Counted from the first letter of the stretch, positions 28,042 to 37,058 are shown. The stretch: DNA of 64,000 bases from Vulcanimicrobiota bacterium (GCA_003140215.1 PLJL01000004.1:1457762-1521761); one strand, 5' to 3'. Notes: generated by a model from the sequence alone, not told the origin. Translations and numbers: made by a program.

Positions 28042-28539
28042 GTGCGTATCCGGACGACCCTCGCCGCCGTTGCGGCGCTCGCGATGCTGCCCGCTACGGC
28101 ATGGGCCGTCCCCCAGGCCGGCAAGCCGGCCCCGGCGTTTTCGCTGCCTTCGCCGGACGGCAAGAAGACGGTCTCGCTCGACGCGCTGCGGGGCAAGGTG
28201 GTCTACGTCAACTTTTTCGCGTCGTGGTGCGGGCCGTGCAACGCCGAGGCGACCTCGATCGGCAAGCTGCGCGCGCAGTACGCCAAACGCGGCCTGCTCG
28301 TGGTCGGGGTGAACGAGCTCGACGCGCCCGGCCAAGGTGCGGCGTTTCAGAAGAAATACGCGAACCCGTACGGCCTCGTCGCTATCGACAGCAACGGCAG
28401 CGTCGGCAAGACGTACGGCGCGATCGCGATGCCCGTCCACGTCTTCATCGACCGTCACGGTGTGGTGAAGACCTATCGTCTCGGCGAGATGAACCCGGGC
28501 GAGATCGAAGCCGCGATCAAGGACGCGCTGCGGGGCTAA
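28042..28539 (+). CDS. Exported TlpA/ResA-like thiol-disulfide oxidoreductase
   Basis: 165 residues with a signal peptide (RIRTTLAAVAALAMLPATAWA) followed by an AhpC/TSA-thioredoxin fold. The redox motif is WCGPC in FFASWCGPCNAEA, and the cis-Pro loop reads GAIAMPVHVFIDRHG. It would act outside the cytoplasm, reducing disulfides or serving cytochrome c maturation as ResA/TlpA proteins do. Start GTG 28042, about 40 nt after ribF. No cytochrome biogenesis gene is next to it here. Confidence 0.9.
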   Translation: MRIRTTLAAVAALAMLPATAWAVPQAGKPAPAFSLPSPDGKKTVSLDALRGKVVYVNFFASWCGPCNAEATSIGKLRAQYAKRGLLVVGVNELDAPGQGAAFQKKYANPYGLVAIDSNGSVGKTYGAIAMPVHVFIDRHGVVKTYRLGEMNPGEIEAAIKDALRG

Positions 28540-28586
28540 CGGGCTACCCCGGAGGAGCCGTTCGCGGCGGCGGAGCAGATCGACCG

Positions 28587-29426
28587 ATGGCGACGCCGTT
28601 CCCGCTGCTCACCCCCGCCACCGACATCGCCGGAGTCGTCGAACGCATCGACGTGGTCATCGCGTGGTCGCGCGAGAACCAGAGCCGGCTGGGATATTTC
28701 GTGGCGCTCTACAAGCGCGTGACGCGCGCGATCGGCAAAGGGGTCGACGACGGCCTGTTCCAGGACGGGCCGCGGATGGTGCGGTTCGACGTGACGTTTG
28801 CGAACCGTTTCTTCGCCGCGCTCAACGGCCATTTCTATCCCGCGCAGGGCCCCGCGCCGCCGCACTGCTGGCGGGTGAAGTTCGAGGCGATCGAGCGTCC
28901 TTCGCACGTCATCCTGCTGCACATGCTCGCCGGGATGAACGCGCACATCCATCTCGACCTCGGCGTCACCGCGTGGCTGGTCTCCAAGCCCGGTCCGCTC
29001 GAGGCGCTGCGCGAAGACTTCTACACAATCAATACCGTGCTCGCGCATCAAGTCAAGGCGGTGCTGCATGAGATCGGCCAGATCTCACCCATCCTGGCCG
29101 ACATCTACGACGTGCTGCGCAAATCCGAGATCGAGCTGATCGACGAGGTCATCATCGTATTTCGCGATCGGGCCTGGGACTTCGCCCGCGTCCTCGCGGC
29201 CGAGCCGCATTTCCTGGACTCGCCGACGATCGGCATCCGCGACCTCACCATCGCCGCCTTCGGGTCGCTGCTGCTGCATCCGCCGCAACCCTTCGCGGCG
29301 ATCGTCAACGGGATCGCGGCGCGTGAGAGCCAAGACGTGGCGCACAACATCGCAGTCCTCGACGGGATCGCGTCGCGGCCGGTCACGCACCCGGCCGCCG
29401 TGCCGCCGGTCAAGGCCCCTGGTTGA
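28587..29426 (+). CDS. DUF5995 family protein
   Basis: 279 residues from ATG 28587. The sequence fits the DUF5995 pattern: VVERIDVVIAWSRENQSRLGYF near the N-terminus, FANRFFAALNGHFY, the signature MLAGMNAHIHLDLGVTA, and helix-rich C-terminal regions. It is probably a cytoplasmic all-alpha protein of unknown function. An upstream in-frame extension is not protein-like. Its 3' end overlaps the convergent secreted-protein gene by 17 nt, so transcription collides with the Clp operon at this point. Confidence 0.75.
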   Translation: MATPFPLLTPATDIAGVVERIDVVIAWSRENQSRLGYFVALYKRVTRAIGKGVDDGLFQDGPRMVRFDVTFANRFFAALNGHFYPAQGPAPPHCWRVKFEAIERPSHVILLHMLAGMNAHIHLDLGVTAWLVSKPGPLEALREDFYTINTVLAHQVKAVLHEIGQISPILADIYDVLRKSEIELIDEVIIVFRDRAWDFARVLAAEPHFLDSPTIGIRDLTIAAFGSLLLHPPQPFAAIVNGIAARESQDVAHNIAVLDGIASRPVTHPAAVPPVKAPG

Positions 29427-29997
29427 GCTGCTGCTGCGCGGCGGCGCAGAGGTCCACCGCGTCGCGCGCTTCGATGCGCACGTTCTGATAGCGTCCGGCC
29501 TGCGCATCGTGCTCGGCTGCGGCGAGCTTCTGGGCGGCAGGCACACTGTTGGGCGAGTTGCGGGCCCGGCACGCCGCGACGGCGCCGCGTGCTTGTGCCA
29601 CGAAGGCCTCGGCGTCGATCGCGGCCACGCTCCCGCCGGCGATCGGGAAGGGTGCAAAGCGTAGCGCGCCGGTCTGCGGTATCGTCGACTGCAAGACCGG
29701 GATCGATGTCGGCGGTATGCGGTTTGCGTCGATCAGCGCTTGGATCGCGGCGGAGCGCGCGCCGTTGAAGTCGCCCATGTTGTAGCGCTGCAGCGCCGCC
29801 GAGGCATTGAGCGACGCGGTCTTCGCGGCGGTCGGATTGATCGACGCGGCCCGCGCGGTCGCCAACATCGCGTCGAGGATCAGGTTCGTCGTCGGCGTCC
29901 CGGGTGCGGGCGGCGTGCCGATCGGAACGGTCGACTGCGCGAGCGCCGCGGTGCTCGTCGCGCCCGCAAGCAGCAGCGTCAGCAGCAGCCGTTTCAT
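29410..29997 (-). CDS. Secreted Ala-rich helical protein coupled to the Clp ATPase gene
   Basis: 195 residues with a signal peptide ([19 protein letters not shown]). The mature part is helical, with repeated Ala and Asn/Ala positions (ASLNASAALQRYNMGDFNGARSAAI; EAFVAQARGAVAACRA; YQNVRIEARDAVDLCAAAQQQL) and two to three cysteines. The pattern of short helical pairs resembles TPR-like folds. I know no named family. The ATG at 29997 overlaps the stop of the upstream Clp ATPase by 4 nt (ATGA), so the two proteins are made together. Confidence 0.65.
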   Translation of the reverse strand: MKRLLLTLLLAGATSTAALAQSTVPIGTPPAPGTPTTNLILDAMLATARAASINPTAAKTASLNASAALQRYNMGDFNGARSAAIQALIDANRIPPTSIPVLQSTIPQTGALRFAPFPIAGGSVAAIDAEAFVAQARGAVAACRARNSPNSVPAAQKLAAAEHDAQAGRYQNVRIEARDAVDLCAAAQQQLNQGP

Positions 29998-31958
29998 GCC
30001 GCGGCCTCGACGGTGATCGCGCCGGCGCGGTAGTCGACGCAAGCGGTGTGGCCACCGACGAGCCGACCGCGCAGGATCGCTTCGGACAGCGGTGTGGTGA
30101 CGTGGCGCGCGATCGCGCGCGCGACGTAGCGCGCACCGCTGCCTTGCGCCGAGCTTTCGCGCGCCAAAAAGCGGCGCGCCGGATCGGAGAGGTCGAGCCG
30201 CATCGCGTGCGCGCCGAGCCGTTCGGCCAGCAGCGTGACCTGCAGGGCGACGATCTGCTCGATCTGGTGCGAGCCCAGCTCGTCGAAGACGACGACCTCG
30301 TCGATGCGGTCGATGAGTTCGGGGCGCAACGTCGCTTCGAGCTCCGCGCGGTCGAGGTTGGACGTCAAGACCAGGATGGCGTGCCGGAAGTCGATCGTGC
30401 GGCCTTTGGCGTCGGTAACGCGCCCGTCGTCGAGGATCTGCAACAGGATCGCGGCTACGTCCGGGTGCGCTTTCTCGATCTCGTCGAACAGCACGACCGA
30501 ATAGGGCCGCCGGCGCACCGGCTCGGTGAGCTGACCGGGTTCGTCGTGACCTTGATAGCCGGGCGGTGCGCCCAGCAATCGCGAGATCGTATGCGCCTCG
30601 GTGTACTCCGAGAGGTCCAGGCGGACGAGCGCATCGTCCGTGCCGAACAGCGCCTGCGCGAGCGCGCGCGCGAGCTCGGTCTTGCCGACGCCGCTGGGGC
30701 CGATGAACAAGAAGCCGCCGACCGGCTTGCGCGGGTCCTTCAAGCCGGCGCGCGCGCGGCGAATCGCCTGCGCCACCGCGCTGACGGCATGGTCTTGCCC
30801 GACGACGCGCGCGGTGAGCTGTGCTTCGAGCGCGAGCAGCCCGGCGCGTTGCGCGTCGGTGATCGTCCCTTGCGGGATCCCCGTCCAACGCGAGACGACC
30901 GCCGCGACCAGGTCGACGTCGACCCGCTTGGTGCCGCGCATCGCGGCGCCTGCCGACGCTTCGTCGACCACGTCGATCGCCTTATCGGGAAGGTAGCGGT
31001 CGGCGATGTAGCGCGCGGCCAGCGTCGCCGCCGCCTCGAGCGCGTCGTCGTCGATTTGCACGCCGTGATGGGCGGCGTACTTCGGGCGCAGGCCGCGTAG
31101 GATCGCCACGGTCTGCTCGATGGTCGGCTCGTCGACCTGCACGGGTTGAAAGCGGCGCTCGAGGGCCGCATCGGACTCGACGTATTTGCGGTACTCGTCG
31201 AACGTCGTCGCGCCGATGCACTGCAGTTCGCCGCGCGCGAGCTCGGGCTTGATCATCGAGCTGAGATCGAGCGACCCCTCCGCCGCGCCGGCGCCGACGA
31301 GCGTGTGCAGCTCGTCGATGAACAGGATGATGTCGCGGCCCGCGCGTTTGACCTCATCGAGAATCTTCTTGACGCGCGACTCGAACTCGCCGCGATACTT
31401 CGTCCCCGCGACCAACGGACCCAGCGAGAGCGCCAACACGCGCTTGTCGCGCAGCGCCTGCGGCACGTCCCCGCGCGCGATGCGCTGCGCGAGTCCCTCG
31501 ACGATCGCAGTCTTGCCGACACCGGGCTCGCCGATGAGGACCGGGTTGTTCTTGCTGCGCCGCGCCAGGATCGAGACGACGCGCTCGACCTCGTCGTCGC
31601 GGCCGATCACCGGGTCGAGCTCGTTGCGTTTCGCGGCCTCGGTCAGATCGCGCGAGTACTGCGCCAGCGTGGTCGCGCCGGGCCGGAACACCCGGCCCAG
31701 ATCGCCCAGCGGCTGGGGTGCCGGCGACGACGCATCGCGGGACGGGTCCTTGCGCCGGTTCGCCGCGTCGATCGCAACGGCCGCGCCACCGAAGAGGGCG
31801 GCCGCGGCAGCGGCGACGCCGAGGATCGCTAGGGGGCCGCGCCGGCGCCGCCGCGCGCAGTCGGCGCAGACCTCGGCCTGAACCCAGCGGCCGGCGCGCA
31901 GGGCTAGATCGCGGACGCTAGCGGGCTTTGCCCGGCAGACCTCGCAGGTGGCGGTCAT
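29994..31958 (-). CDS. Membrane-anchored ClpC/ClpE-like AAA+ ATPase without middle domain
   Basis: 654 residues from ATG 31958. The N-terminus has two CxxC pairs (Cys5/8 and Cys31/34, CEVC and CADC), likely one zinc site as in ClpE, then a hydrophobic span (about 41-63, [20 protein letters not shown]). D1 has Walker A GEPGVGKT and Walker [12 protein letters not shown]2 has [11 protein letters not shown] and [11 protein letters not shown]. Between D1 and D2 the usual coiled-coil M-domain is missing: [21 protein letters not shown] runs straight into VVSRWTGIP. In D2, [22 protein letters not shown] replaces the longer loop where ClpC/ClpA carry the ClpP-binding LGF/IGF tripeptide. It is probably a membrane unfoldase that does not dock ClpP. 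Confidence 0.88.
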   Translation of the reverse strand: MTATCEVCRAKPASVRDLALRAGRWVQAEVCADCARRRRRGPLAILGVAAAAAALFGGAAVAIDAANRRKDPSRDASSPAPQPLGDLGRVFRPGATTLAQYSRDLTEAAKRNELDPVIGRDDEVERVVSILARRSKNNPVLIGEPGVGKTAIVEGLAQRIARGDVPQALRDKRVLALSLGPLVAGTKYRGEFESRVKKILDEVKRAGRDIILFIDELHTLVGAGAAEGSLDLSSMIKPELARGELQCIGATTFDEYRKYVESDAALERRFQPVQVDEPTIEQTVAILRGLRPKYAAHHGVQIDDDALEAAATLAARYIADRYLPDKAIDVVDEASAGAAMRGTKRVDVDLVAAVVSRWTGIPQGTITDAQRAGLLALEAQLTARVVGQDHAVSAVAQAIRRARAGLKDPRKPVGGFLFIGPSGVGKTELARALAQALFGTDDALVRLDLSEYTEAHTISRLLGAPPGYQGHDEPGQLTEPVRRRPYSVVLFDEIEKAHPDVAAILLQILDDGRVTDAKGRTIDFRHAILVLTSNLDRAELEATLRPELIDRIDEVVVFDELGSHQIEQIVALQVTLLAERLGAHAMRLDLSDPARRFLARESSAQGSGARYVARAIARHVTTPLSEAILRGRLVGGHTACVDYRAGAITVEAAA

Positions 31959-32016
31959 CCTCCACCACCTACCCGGCCCGGGGGGAGCCGGTTTCGCGCC
32001 GGCCCGGTGAACCCGT

Positions 32017-32742
32017 TCAGGGAGCGACTTCGTAGCTGACCGTGACCGTTGCGCTGACGGTAAGGCCGCTGGGCAGCACATCGGTCGGGACCGGCGCCGC
32101 CGCGCCCGCCATGACGGTCATCGGCGCAAGGTACCGCGGTGCCGGGGCATACGAGCCCGAGCCGATCGACAGCACGCGCACGATGCGCAGGTGCGCGGCG
32201 GCCGCGATCGCGGCGGCCTGGGCCGCGGCATCGGCGACCGCGGCTGCGAGCGCCGCGCGGTAAGCGGCACGGTTGTCGCGCAGCCCGAACGAGACCCCGC
32301 CGACGTTGGTAGCGCCCGCGGCGACGCCGGCGTCGACGATCGCGCCCGCCTGGTCGGTACGATCGCTGGTCACCGCGACGCTGCGCGTGACGACGAAGCC
32401 GTATCGCTGGGTGAACTGCGGGTTCGGCTGGGCCGGGCGCGGATTGTAGGCGAGGTAGTACCCGGTCGTCTTGATCGAAGCGGTCTCGATCCCCAGGCCT
32501 TGCAGCCGCGCCAACAGCGCGTTGTAGATCGTGTTGTTTGCGGAGGTCGCGCCGGCCGCCACGTCGTTGTTGGTGACGATCGAGAAGCTGACGAGCGCCT
32601 GGTCGGGCGTGCGGTCGACGCTCCCCTGGCCGGCGACGTCGATTCGCGGTGCGGGGGCCATCGGGGCGGGCGTTTGCGCAAGCGCCGGAGCCGCCGCGGC
32701 GACGAGCGCGAGCGCGACCGCGGCAATGCTGATGGTCTTCAT
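32017..32742 (-). CDS. Exported SIMPL domain (DUF541) protein
   Basis: 241 residues. A signal peptide (KTISIAAVALALVAAAAPALA) precedes a SIMPL domain: IDVAGQGSVDRTPDQALVSFSI, ANNTIYNALLARLQGLGIE, TTGYYLAYNPRP, and an Ala-rich helix AYRAALAAAVADAAAQAAAI before the final strands. SIMPL proteins are periplasmic or surface proteins of largely unknown biochemical role, linked to stress. The start is ATG 32742; no good ribosome-binding site is visible. It is upstream of the Clp gene on the same strand with 58 nt between, and divergent from glsB. Confidence 0.87.
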   Translation of the reverse strand: MKTISIAAVALALVAAAAPALAQTPAPMAPAPRIDVAGQGSVDRTPDQALVSFSIVTNNDVAAGATSANNTIYNALLARLQGLGIETASIKTTGYYLAYNPRPAQPNPQFTQRYGFVVTRSVAVTSDRTDQAGAIVDAGVAAGATNVGGVSFGLRDNRAAYRAALAAAVADAAAQAAAIAAAAHLRIVRVLSIGSGSYAPAPRYLAPMTVMAGAAAPVPTDVLPSGLTVSATVTVSYEVAP

Positions 32743-32758
32743 GATTTGGGAAACGAAG

Positions 32759-32773
32759 CGGGCCGCCGGCCCG
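32759..32773. promoter_or_regulatory. 15-nt palindrome between the SIMPL and GlsB genes
   Basis: CGGGCCG and CGGCCCG flank a single C at 32766. It lies in the divergent intergenic region, where an operator would be expected. No function is proven, and the GC bias of the genome raises the chance of random palindromes. Confidence 0.3.
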
Positions 32774-32872
32774 TGCGTTGTTTCGCCCAAATTGTTCTCG
32801 GGAAGGCTTTTTCTCGCAATCGCGGCATCGGCCGCCTCCATCGGGGGCAACGGGAAAGGGAATACAGCACAC

Positions 32873-33148
32873 ATGGACATCGGAACAATTCTGGCCTGGC
32901 TCATCATGGGCCTCATCGCGGGGTTCCTTGCGAAATACGTCGTGCCGGGCGAGGGCCCGGGCGGTATCGTCGGCGACATCATCATCGGCCTCATCGGCGC
33001 CTTCATCGGCGGGTGGATCTTCAACGCGTTCGGCCACACCGGCGCGACCGGCCTCAACGTGTGGAGCATCGTCGTGGCGTTCATCGGCGCGGTGGTGCTC
33101 CTGTTCATCCTGCGCGCGATCACGGGTCGGCGCAGCCCCACGATCTAA
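32873..33148 (+). CDS. GlsB/YeaQ/YmgE-type transglycosylase-associated membrane protein
   Basis: 91 residues, almost entirely membrane-embedded: ILAWLIMGLIAGFLAKYVV, GGIVGDIIIGLIGAFIGGWIF and VWSIVVAFIGAVVLLFILRAITG. The PGEGPGGIVGDIIIGLIGAF stretch is the family signature. These small proteins are often induced by general stress and their activity is unresolved. ATG 32873 has an AAAGGGAA stretch about 13 nt upstream. Confidence 0.9.
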   Translation: MDIGTILAWLIMGLIAGFLAKYVVPGEGPGGIVGDIIIGLIGAFIGGWIFNAFGHTGATGLNVWSIVVAFIGAVVLLFILRAITGRRSPTI

Positions 33149-33257
33149 CCGACCAGTCTGCAAGACGGCCGCGCGCCCGTCCCTTTGGTGAGGTCCGGGC
33201 GCCTCCGGCTTTTGTCGGTAGGAGCGAACCGCCCCCTCGCGCAACCCCTCCCTCGCG

Positions 33258-33500
33258 ATGGCCTACATCATCACCGAACCATGCATCGGCACGAAGGACA
33301 AGTCGTGCGTCGACGTGTGTCCGGTCGATTGTATCCACGGGAACGAAGAAGATACGATGCTCTTCATCGACCCCGAGGTGTGTATCGACTGCGGTGCGTG
33401 CGTCTCCGCGTGCCCGGTCGAGGCGATCTACGCGGACTCCGACATTCCCGAGAAGTGGAAGAACTACATCGAGATCAACGCGGAGTGGTACAAGAAGTAG
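33258..33500 (+). CDS. 7Fe ferredoxin (3Fe-4S/4Fe-4S)
   Basis: 80 residues. The first cluster motif is CIGTKDKSCVDVCPVDCI, with the widened spacing typical of 7Fe ferredoxins (FdxA type), and the second is CIDCGACVSACPVEAIY. It is a soluble low-potential electron carrier. It lies about 110 nt after glsB and 18 nt before the methyltransferase gene, so it may be the electron donor for the FAD-dependent reductase encoded downstream, although that is only inferred from position. Confidence 0.93.
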   Translation: MAYIITEPCIGTKDKSCVDVCPVDCIHGNEEDTMLFIDPEVCIDCGACVSACPVEAIYADSDIPEKWKNYIEINAEWYKK

Positions 33501-33518
33501 TCTGATGGCAAGGCTCGC

Positions 33519-34190
33519 GTGCGGCGCGCGATAGCCCGCGAGCTGATGGACGAGCCCGTCGACGATCTCGACGAGCTCGCCCAAAACCTGCGTGACGTCG
33601 CCTTTGCGAACGCACGGCTGGGCGGAACCGCACCGGTCGTGCGCGCGCTGCGGCGCTTGAACGCCCGGCGAGTCCTCGACGTCGGCAGCGGCGCGGGAGA
33701 CGTTGCGCTGGCGCTGGTGCGTGACGGCGCTCGGCGCGGCGTCGACGTGCACGTGACCTGTTTGGACCGCAGCGAGCAGATGCTCGACATCGCGCGCCGC
33801 GCGACGGGCGGCGGACCGGCGTTGGAGTTCGTTCGCGCCGACGGAGCATCGCTGCCGTACCCCGACAGCGCTTTCGACGTCGTGATCTGTACATTGGCCC
33901 TGCACCATTTCGAGCCGGAAGCTGCCCCCGTGCTGCTGCACGAGCTGCGCCGCGTGGCGCGGTCGAGCCCGGTGGTGTGCGACCTGCGGCGCTCGCCGGT
34001 GGCGTATGCCGCAGCGTGGCTGTGGTCGCGCACGTCGCGCAACCGTCTCACGCGCCACGATGCACCGCTCTCCGTGCGCCGCGCGTATACGGCGCGCGAA
34101 GTCCTCGCGCTCGCGCGCGTGGCCGGTTGGCGGTCTCCGCGCGTGCGCAACGAACCGTTCTTTCGCCTCACCCTCACCGACGAGCCATGA
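33519..34190 (+). CDS. Class I SAM-dependent methyltransferase
   Basis: 223 residues. Motif I is VLDVGSGAGDVALALV, followed by an acidic motif II (TCLDRSEQMLDIARRAT), motif III (FVRADGASLPYPDSAFDVVI) and TLALHHFEPEAAPVLLHELRRV, the usual Methyltransf_11/25 layout. It is first in a coupled run of four genes (methyltransferase, FAD reductase, SRPBCC, ketosynthase), overlapping the next by 4 nt, so it probably O- or C-methylates a product of that pathway. The ferredoxin gene lies just before it. Confidence 0.88.
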   Translation: MRRAIARELMDEPVDDLDELAQNLRDVAFANARLGGTAPVVRALRRLNARRVLDVGSGAGDVALALVRDGARRGVDVHVTCLDRSEQMLDIARRATGGGPALEFVRADGASLPYPDSAFDVVICTLALHHFEPEAAPVLLHELRRVARSSPVVCDLRRSPVAYAAAWLWSRTSRNRLTRHDAPLSVRRAYTAREVLALARVAGWRSPRVRNEPFFRLTLTDEP

Positions 34191-35365
34191 AACCCGACGT
34201 CGTCGTCGTCGGCGGCGGGCCCGCCGGCAGCGCGACGGCGTTATTGCTCGCCCGTGCGGGCGTCGGCGTACGGATCGTCGAGCGCGCTCGCTTCCCGCGC
34301 CGTAAGGTGTGCGGGGAGTATCTCAACGCCGGCGCGGTGGCGGCGCTCGGACGTCTCGGCGTGCTCGAAGCGGTCCGGGAGGTAGCGATGCTCTTGCGCG
34401 GCGTGCGCCTCGTAACGCCCGGTGCACCGCCCGTGGAGCTGGCGTTCGGCGGCGCGGCGCTGGCTTGCGCGCGCGAGGTTCTCGATGCGTTGCTGCTCGA
34501 CGCCGCCGTCGCGGCCGGCGCGGTGGTGGAACATGCGCGCGTCGATGAGCTCGTCATGGAGGACGGCCGCTGCGCGGGCGTGCGGGTGCGCGGCGATGAT
34601 GGTGAGCTGACCGAGCGGCGCGCCCGATTCGTCGTCGGTGCGGACGGCGTGGGCTCGGTCGTGGCGCGCAGGCTCGGTTTGACCAAACCGCCGCGGCGGG
34701 GCGGCCGTTACGCCGTCGGCGGGCACTACGCGGGCTTCGGGCCCCTCGATGGGCACGTCGAGATGTACGTCGGCGACGGCGCGTACTTCGCACTCAACCC
34801 GCTTTCAGAAATTCGTGCCAACGTGATGGTTGTGGTACCGAGAGAACGGCTCGCGCAGTGGTCGCGCGACGTCGATGCCGGGGTTGGCGGCGCGGCTGCG
34901 GCGCTGGGCCGCGGCGTGCGCTCGTTCGAGGGCGCAACGCGGCTGGGGCCGCGCGTCTCGATCGGTCCCCTCACCCACGACGTGCGGCGGCCGAGCGCCG
35001 CCGGCGCGCTGCTCGTCGGCGACGCGGCCGGGTTTTTGGACCCGTTCACCGGGCAGGGCGTCTTTCTCGCGCTGACCGGCGCCGAACGGGCCGCCGAGGC
35101 GATCCTCGGAGCGCTCGCGGCGCCCGGGCGCGAGGCCGCGACCTTCGGCGCGTATGCCGGCTGGCGGGCGACCGACGTGGTCTGGCGGCGGCGCTTGGGG
35201 AGGACGGTCGCGTTACTGGTCGCCGTTCCGGCGCTCGCCCGGCGTTCCGCGGCGCGGCTAGCCCGCTTCCCCGAGGCCGGTGCGACGCTGATCGATGCCT
35301 TGGCGGGCGCGATTCCGCCGCAACGCGCGTTTCGGCCCGCGGTGCTGGGGAGGTTGTTGGTGTGA
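34187..35365 (+). CDS. FAD-dependent oxidoreductase of the geranylgeranyl reductase family
   Basis: 392 residues from ATG 34187. The N-terminal FAD fold reads VVVVGGGPAGSATALLLARAG, followed by VCGEYLNAGAVAALGRLG as in GGR-type enzymes, and FVVGADGVGSVVARRLG. The C-terminal FAD motif is LLVGDAAGFLDPFTGQGVFLAL. Members reduce or hydroxylate hydrophobic acyl, isoprenoid or polyketide substrates. It is coupled by 4-nt overlaps to the methyltransferase (upstream) and SRPBCC (downstream) genes. The substrate cannot be named from sequence. Confidence 0.88.
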   Translation: MKPDVVVVGGGPAGSATALLLARAGVGVRIVERARFPRRKVCGEYLNAGAVAALGRLGVLEAVREVAMLLRGVRLVTPGAPPVELAFGGAALACAREVLDALLLDAAVAAGAVVEHARVDELVMEDGRCAGVRVRGDDGELTERRARFVVGADGVGSVVARRLGLTKPPRRGGRYAVGGHYAGFGPLDGHVEMYVGDGAYFALNPLSEIRANVMVVVPRERLAQWSRDVDAGVGGAAAALGRGVRSFEGATRLGPRVSIGPLTHDVRRPSAAGALLVGDAAGFLDPFTGQGVFLALTGAERAAEAILGALAAPGREAATFGAYAGWRATDVVWRRRLGRTVALLVAVPALARRSAARLARFPEAGATLIDALAGAIPPQRAFRPAVLGRLLV

Positions 35366-35808
35366 CGGTCACCCGCAACACGGTCGAGATCGCCGCCCCG
35401 CCGCAGGCCGTGTATGCGCTCGCTTCGGCGACGGAGAACTGGCCGCAGATCCTGCCGCACTACCGCTACGTGCGCGTCCTCGAGGAGCGCGGCCCGGTGC
35501 GCGTCGTTGCGATGGGCGCCTGGCAAGACGTCTTCCCCATCCGCTGGGTCGCCGAGCAGACGAACGACCCGCGCACGCCGCACATCGCGTTCCGGCATCT
35601 GCGCGGCTGGACGCGCGGGATGGATGTCGACTGGATCTTCGAGCCGTGCAGCGGCGGAACGCGCGTGACGATCGAGCACCGCCTGCGGTTTGCGTTCCCG
35701 CTGGCCGCGGAGTGGCTGGGCAAGCATCTCGTCAGCGACTACTTCGTCCATGGCGTCGCCGCAAAGACGCTCGCGCGCGTGAAGGCGCTCGCCGAGGGGC
35801 GCGCGTGA
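35362..35808 (+). CDS. SRPBCC (polyketide cyclase-like) protein
   Basis: 148 residues from GTG 35362, overlapping the preceding stop by 4 nt. The N-terminus VTRNTVEIAAPPQAVYALASATENWPQILPHYRYVRVLEE is a typical START/SRPBCC opening, and RVTIEHRLRFAFPL plus a long C-terminal helix (KTLARVKALAEG) complete the helix-grip fold. Family members bind or cyclise hydrophobic ligands, including polyketides. Its position between an FAD reductase and a ketosynthase suggests it handles the product of that enzyme. Confidence 0.85.
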   Translation: MTVTRNTVEIAAPPQAVYALASATENWPQILPHYRYVRVLEERGPVRVVAMGAWQDVFPIRWVAEQTNDPRTPHIAFRHLRGWTRGMDVDWIFEPCSGGTRVTIEHRLRFAFPLAAEWLGKHLVSDYFVHGVAAKTLARVKALAEGRA

Positions 35809-37052
35809 ACAACGGACGCGCCGAACATCACCGCGTCGCCGTAACCGGGATCGGCGTCGTCACGCCGCTGGGGACCGGGATCGAAGCGTTCTGGGACGGC
35901 GTGCTTTCCGAACGTGTCGCGGTCGCGCCGATCACGCGCTTCGACACGGACGGGTACCGCTCGCGGATCGCCGCGCAGATCGACGACTTCGAGCCGCGCG
36001 ATTTCGTTGCCCGCAAGCGCCTGCACTGGACCGACCGCTTTTCGCAGTTCTCGATCGCCGCCTCGCGGCTGGCGCTCGACGATGCGGGCTATCACCCCAA
36101 CGGCGCCTCGAACGACGTCGGCGTGTACCTCGGTTCGGCGCTGGGCGGCCTCGCGTTCGCCGACGAGCAGCACGACGTCTTCCGCGACCAGGGTTTGGAC
36201 GCCGTGAAGCCGCTGCTCGCGATCTCGGTCTTCGGCGGCGCGGCGACGTGCAACGTCGCAATCGAGTTCGACCTGCGCGGGCCGACGGTCGCCAACGGCA
36301 ACTCGTGCGCCTCGGGTGCCGTCGCGATCGGCGATGCGTTTCGCGCGGTCGCTCGCGGGGACGTCCGCGCCGCCCTCGCGGGCGGGGTCGAAGCACCGCT
36401 CTCTCCGCTGGTCTACGGCGCGTTCACGATCATCCGGGCGATGTCCACGCGCAACGAGGACCCGCAGAACGCCAGCCGCCCGTTCGATCGCGAGCGGGAC
36501 GGCTTCGTAATGGCCGAAGGGTCGGGAGTGCTGCTGCTCGAGCGGCTCGAGGACGCCCAGGCGCGCGGCGCGCGCATCTACGGCGAAGTAGCCGGCTACG
36601 GCCTGACCAACGACGCGTACCACATGTCGGCGCCCCGACCCGACGCGACGATGAACGCCGCGGCGATGCAGCGGGCGCTCGACGAGGCCGGCTTGACCGC
36701 CGATGAGATCGATGTGGTGAACGCGCACGGCAGCGCGACGCCGCTGGGCGACCGCTGCGAGGCGCACGCGATGGACCTCGTCTTCGGCGAGCGCGCGCGC
36801 ACGATCCCGGTCACGGCCACGAAGGGGCAGCACGCGCACGCGCTGGGCGCGACCGGCGCGTGGGAAGCCGCGCTGTCGCTGGCATCGATCGGGCACGGCA
36901 TCGTTCCGCGGAGCATCAACAGCGACGACGGTGATTGCGGCTTGGCGGTCACGGTGGAGCGCCTCGAACGGCCCGTCCGAACGGTACTCTCGAATTCGGC
37001 CGGTTTCGGCGGGATCAACGCCGCGCTGGTCTTTCGCGCTTTCGACGACTGA
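35805..37052 (+). CDS. Beta-ketoacyl-ACP synthase (FabF-like)
   Basis: 415 residues from GTG 35805, coupled by 4-nt overlap to the SRPBCC gene. The thiolase-fold ketosynthase has all active-site residues: Cys168 in GNSCASGAVAIGDA, His308 in NAHGSATPLGD, and His345 in KGQHAHALGATGA. It opens VAVTGIGVVTPLGTGIEAFW and ends SNSAGFGGINAALVF. It catalyses decarboxylative condensation, as in FabF or the KS-alpha of type II PKS. No acyl carrier protein or chain length factor is adjacent in this window. Confidence 0.93.
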   Translation: MNNGRAEHHRVAVTGIGVVTPLGTGIEAFWDGVLSERVAVAPITRFDTDGYRSRIAAQIDDFEPRDFVARKRLHWTDRFSQFSIAASRLALDDAGYHPNGASNDVGVYLGSALGGLAFADEQHDVFRDQGLDAVKPLLAISVFGGAATCNVAIEFDLRGPTVANGNSCASGAVAIGDAFRAVARGDVRAALAGGVEAPLSPLVYGAFTIIRAMSTRNEDPQNASRPFDRERDGFVMAEGSGVLLLERLEDAQARGARIYGEVAGYGLTNDAYHMSAPRPDATMNAAAMQRALDEAGLTADEIDVVNAHGSATPLGDRCEAHAMDLVFGERARTIPVTATKGQHAHALGATGAWEAALSLASIGHGIVPRSINSDDGDCGLAVTVERLERPVRTVLSNSAGFGGINAALVFRAFDD

Positions 37053-37058
37053 TCTCGC

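Noticed and set aside
29998..30888. Extended reading of the secreted Ala-rich gene into the Clp gene
   Set aside because: The upstream part is out of frame with the ATPase and Arg-rich; the signal peptide starts cleanly at 29997.
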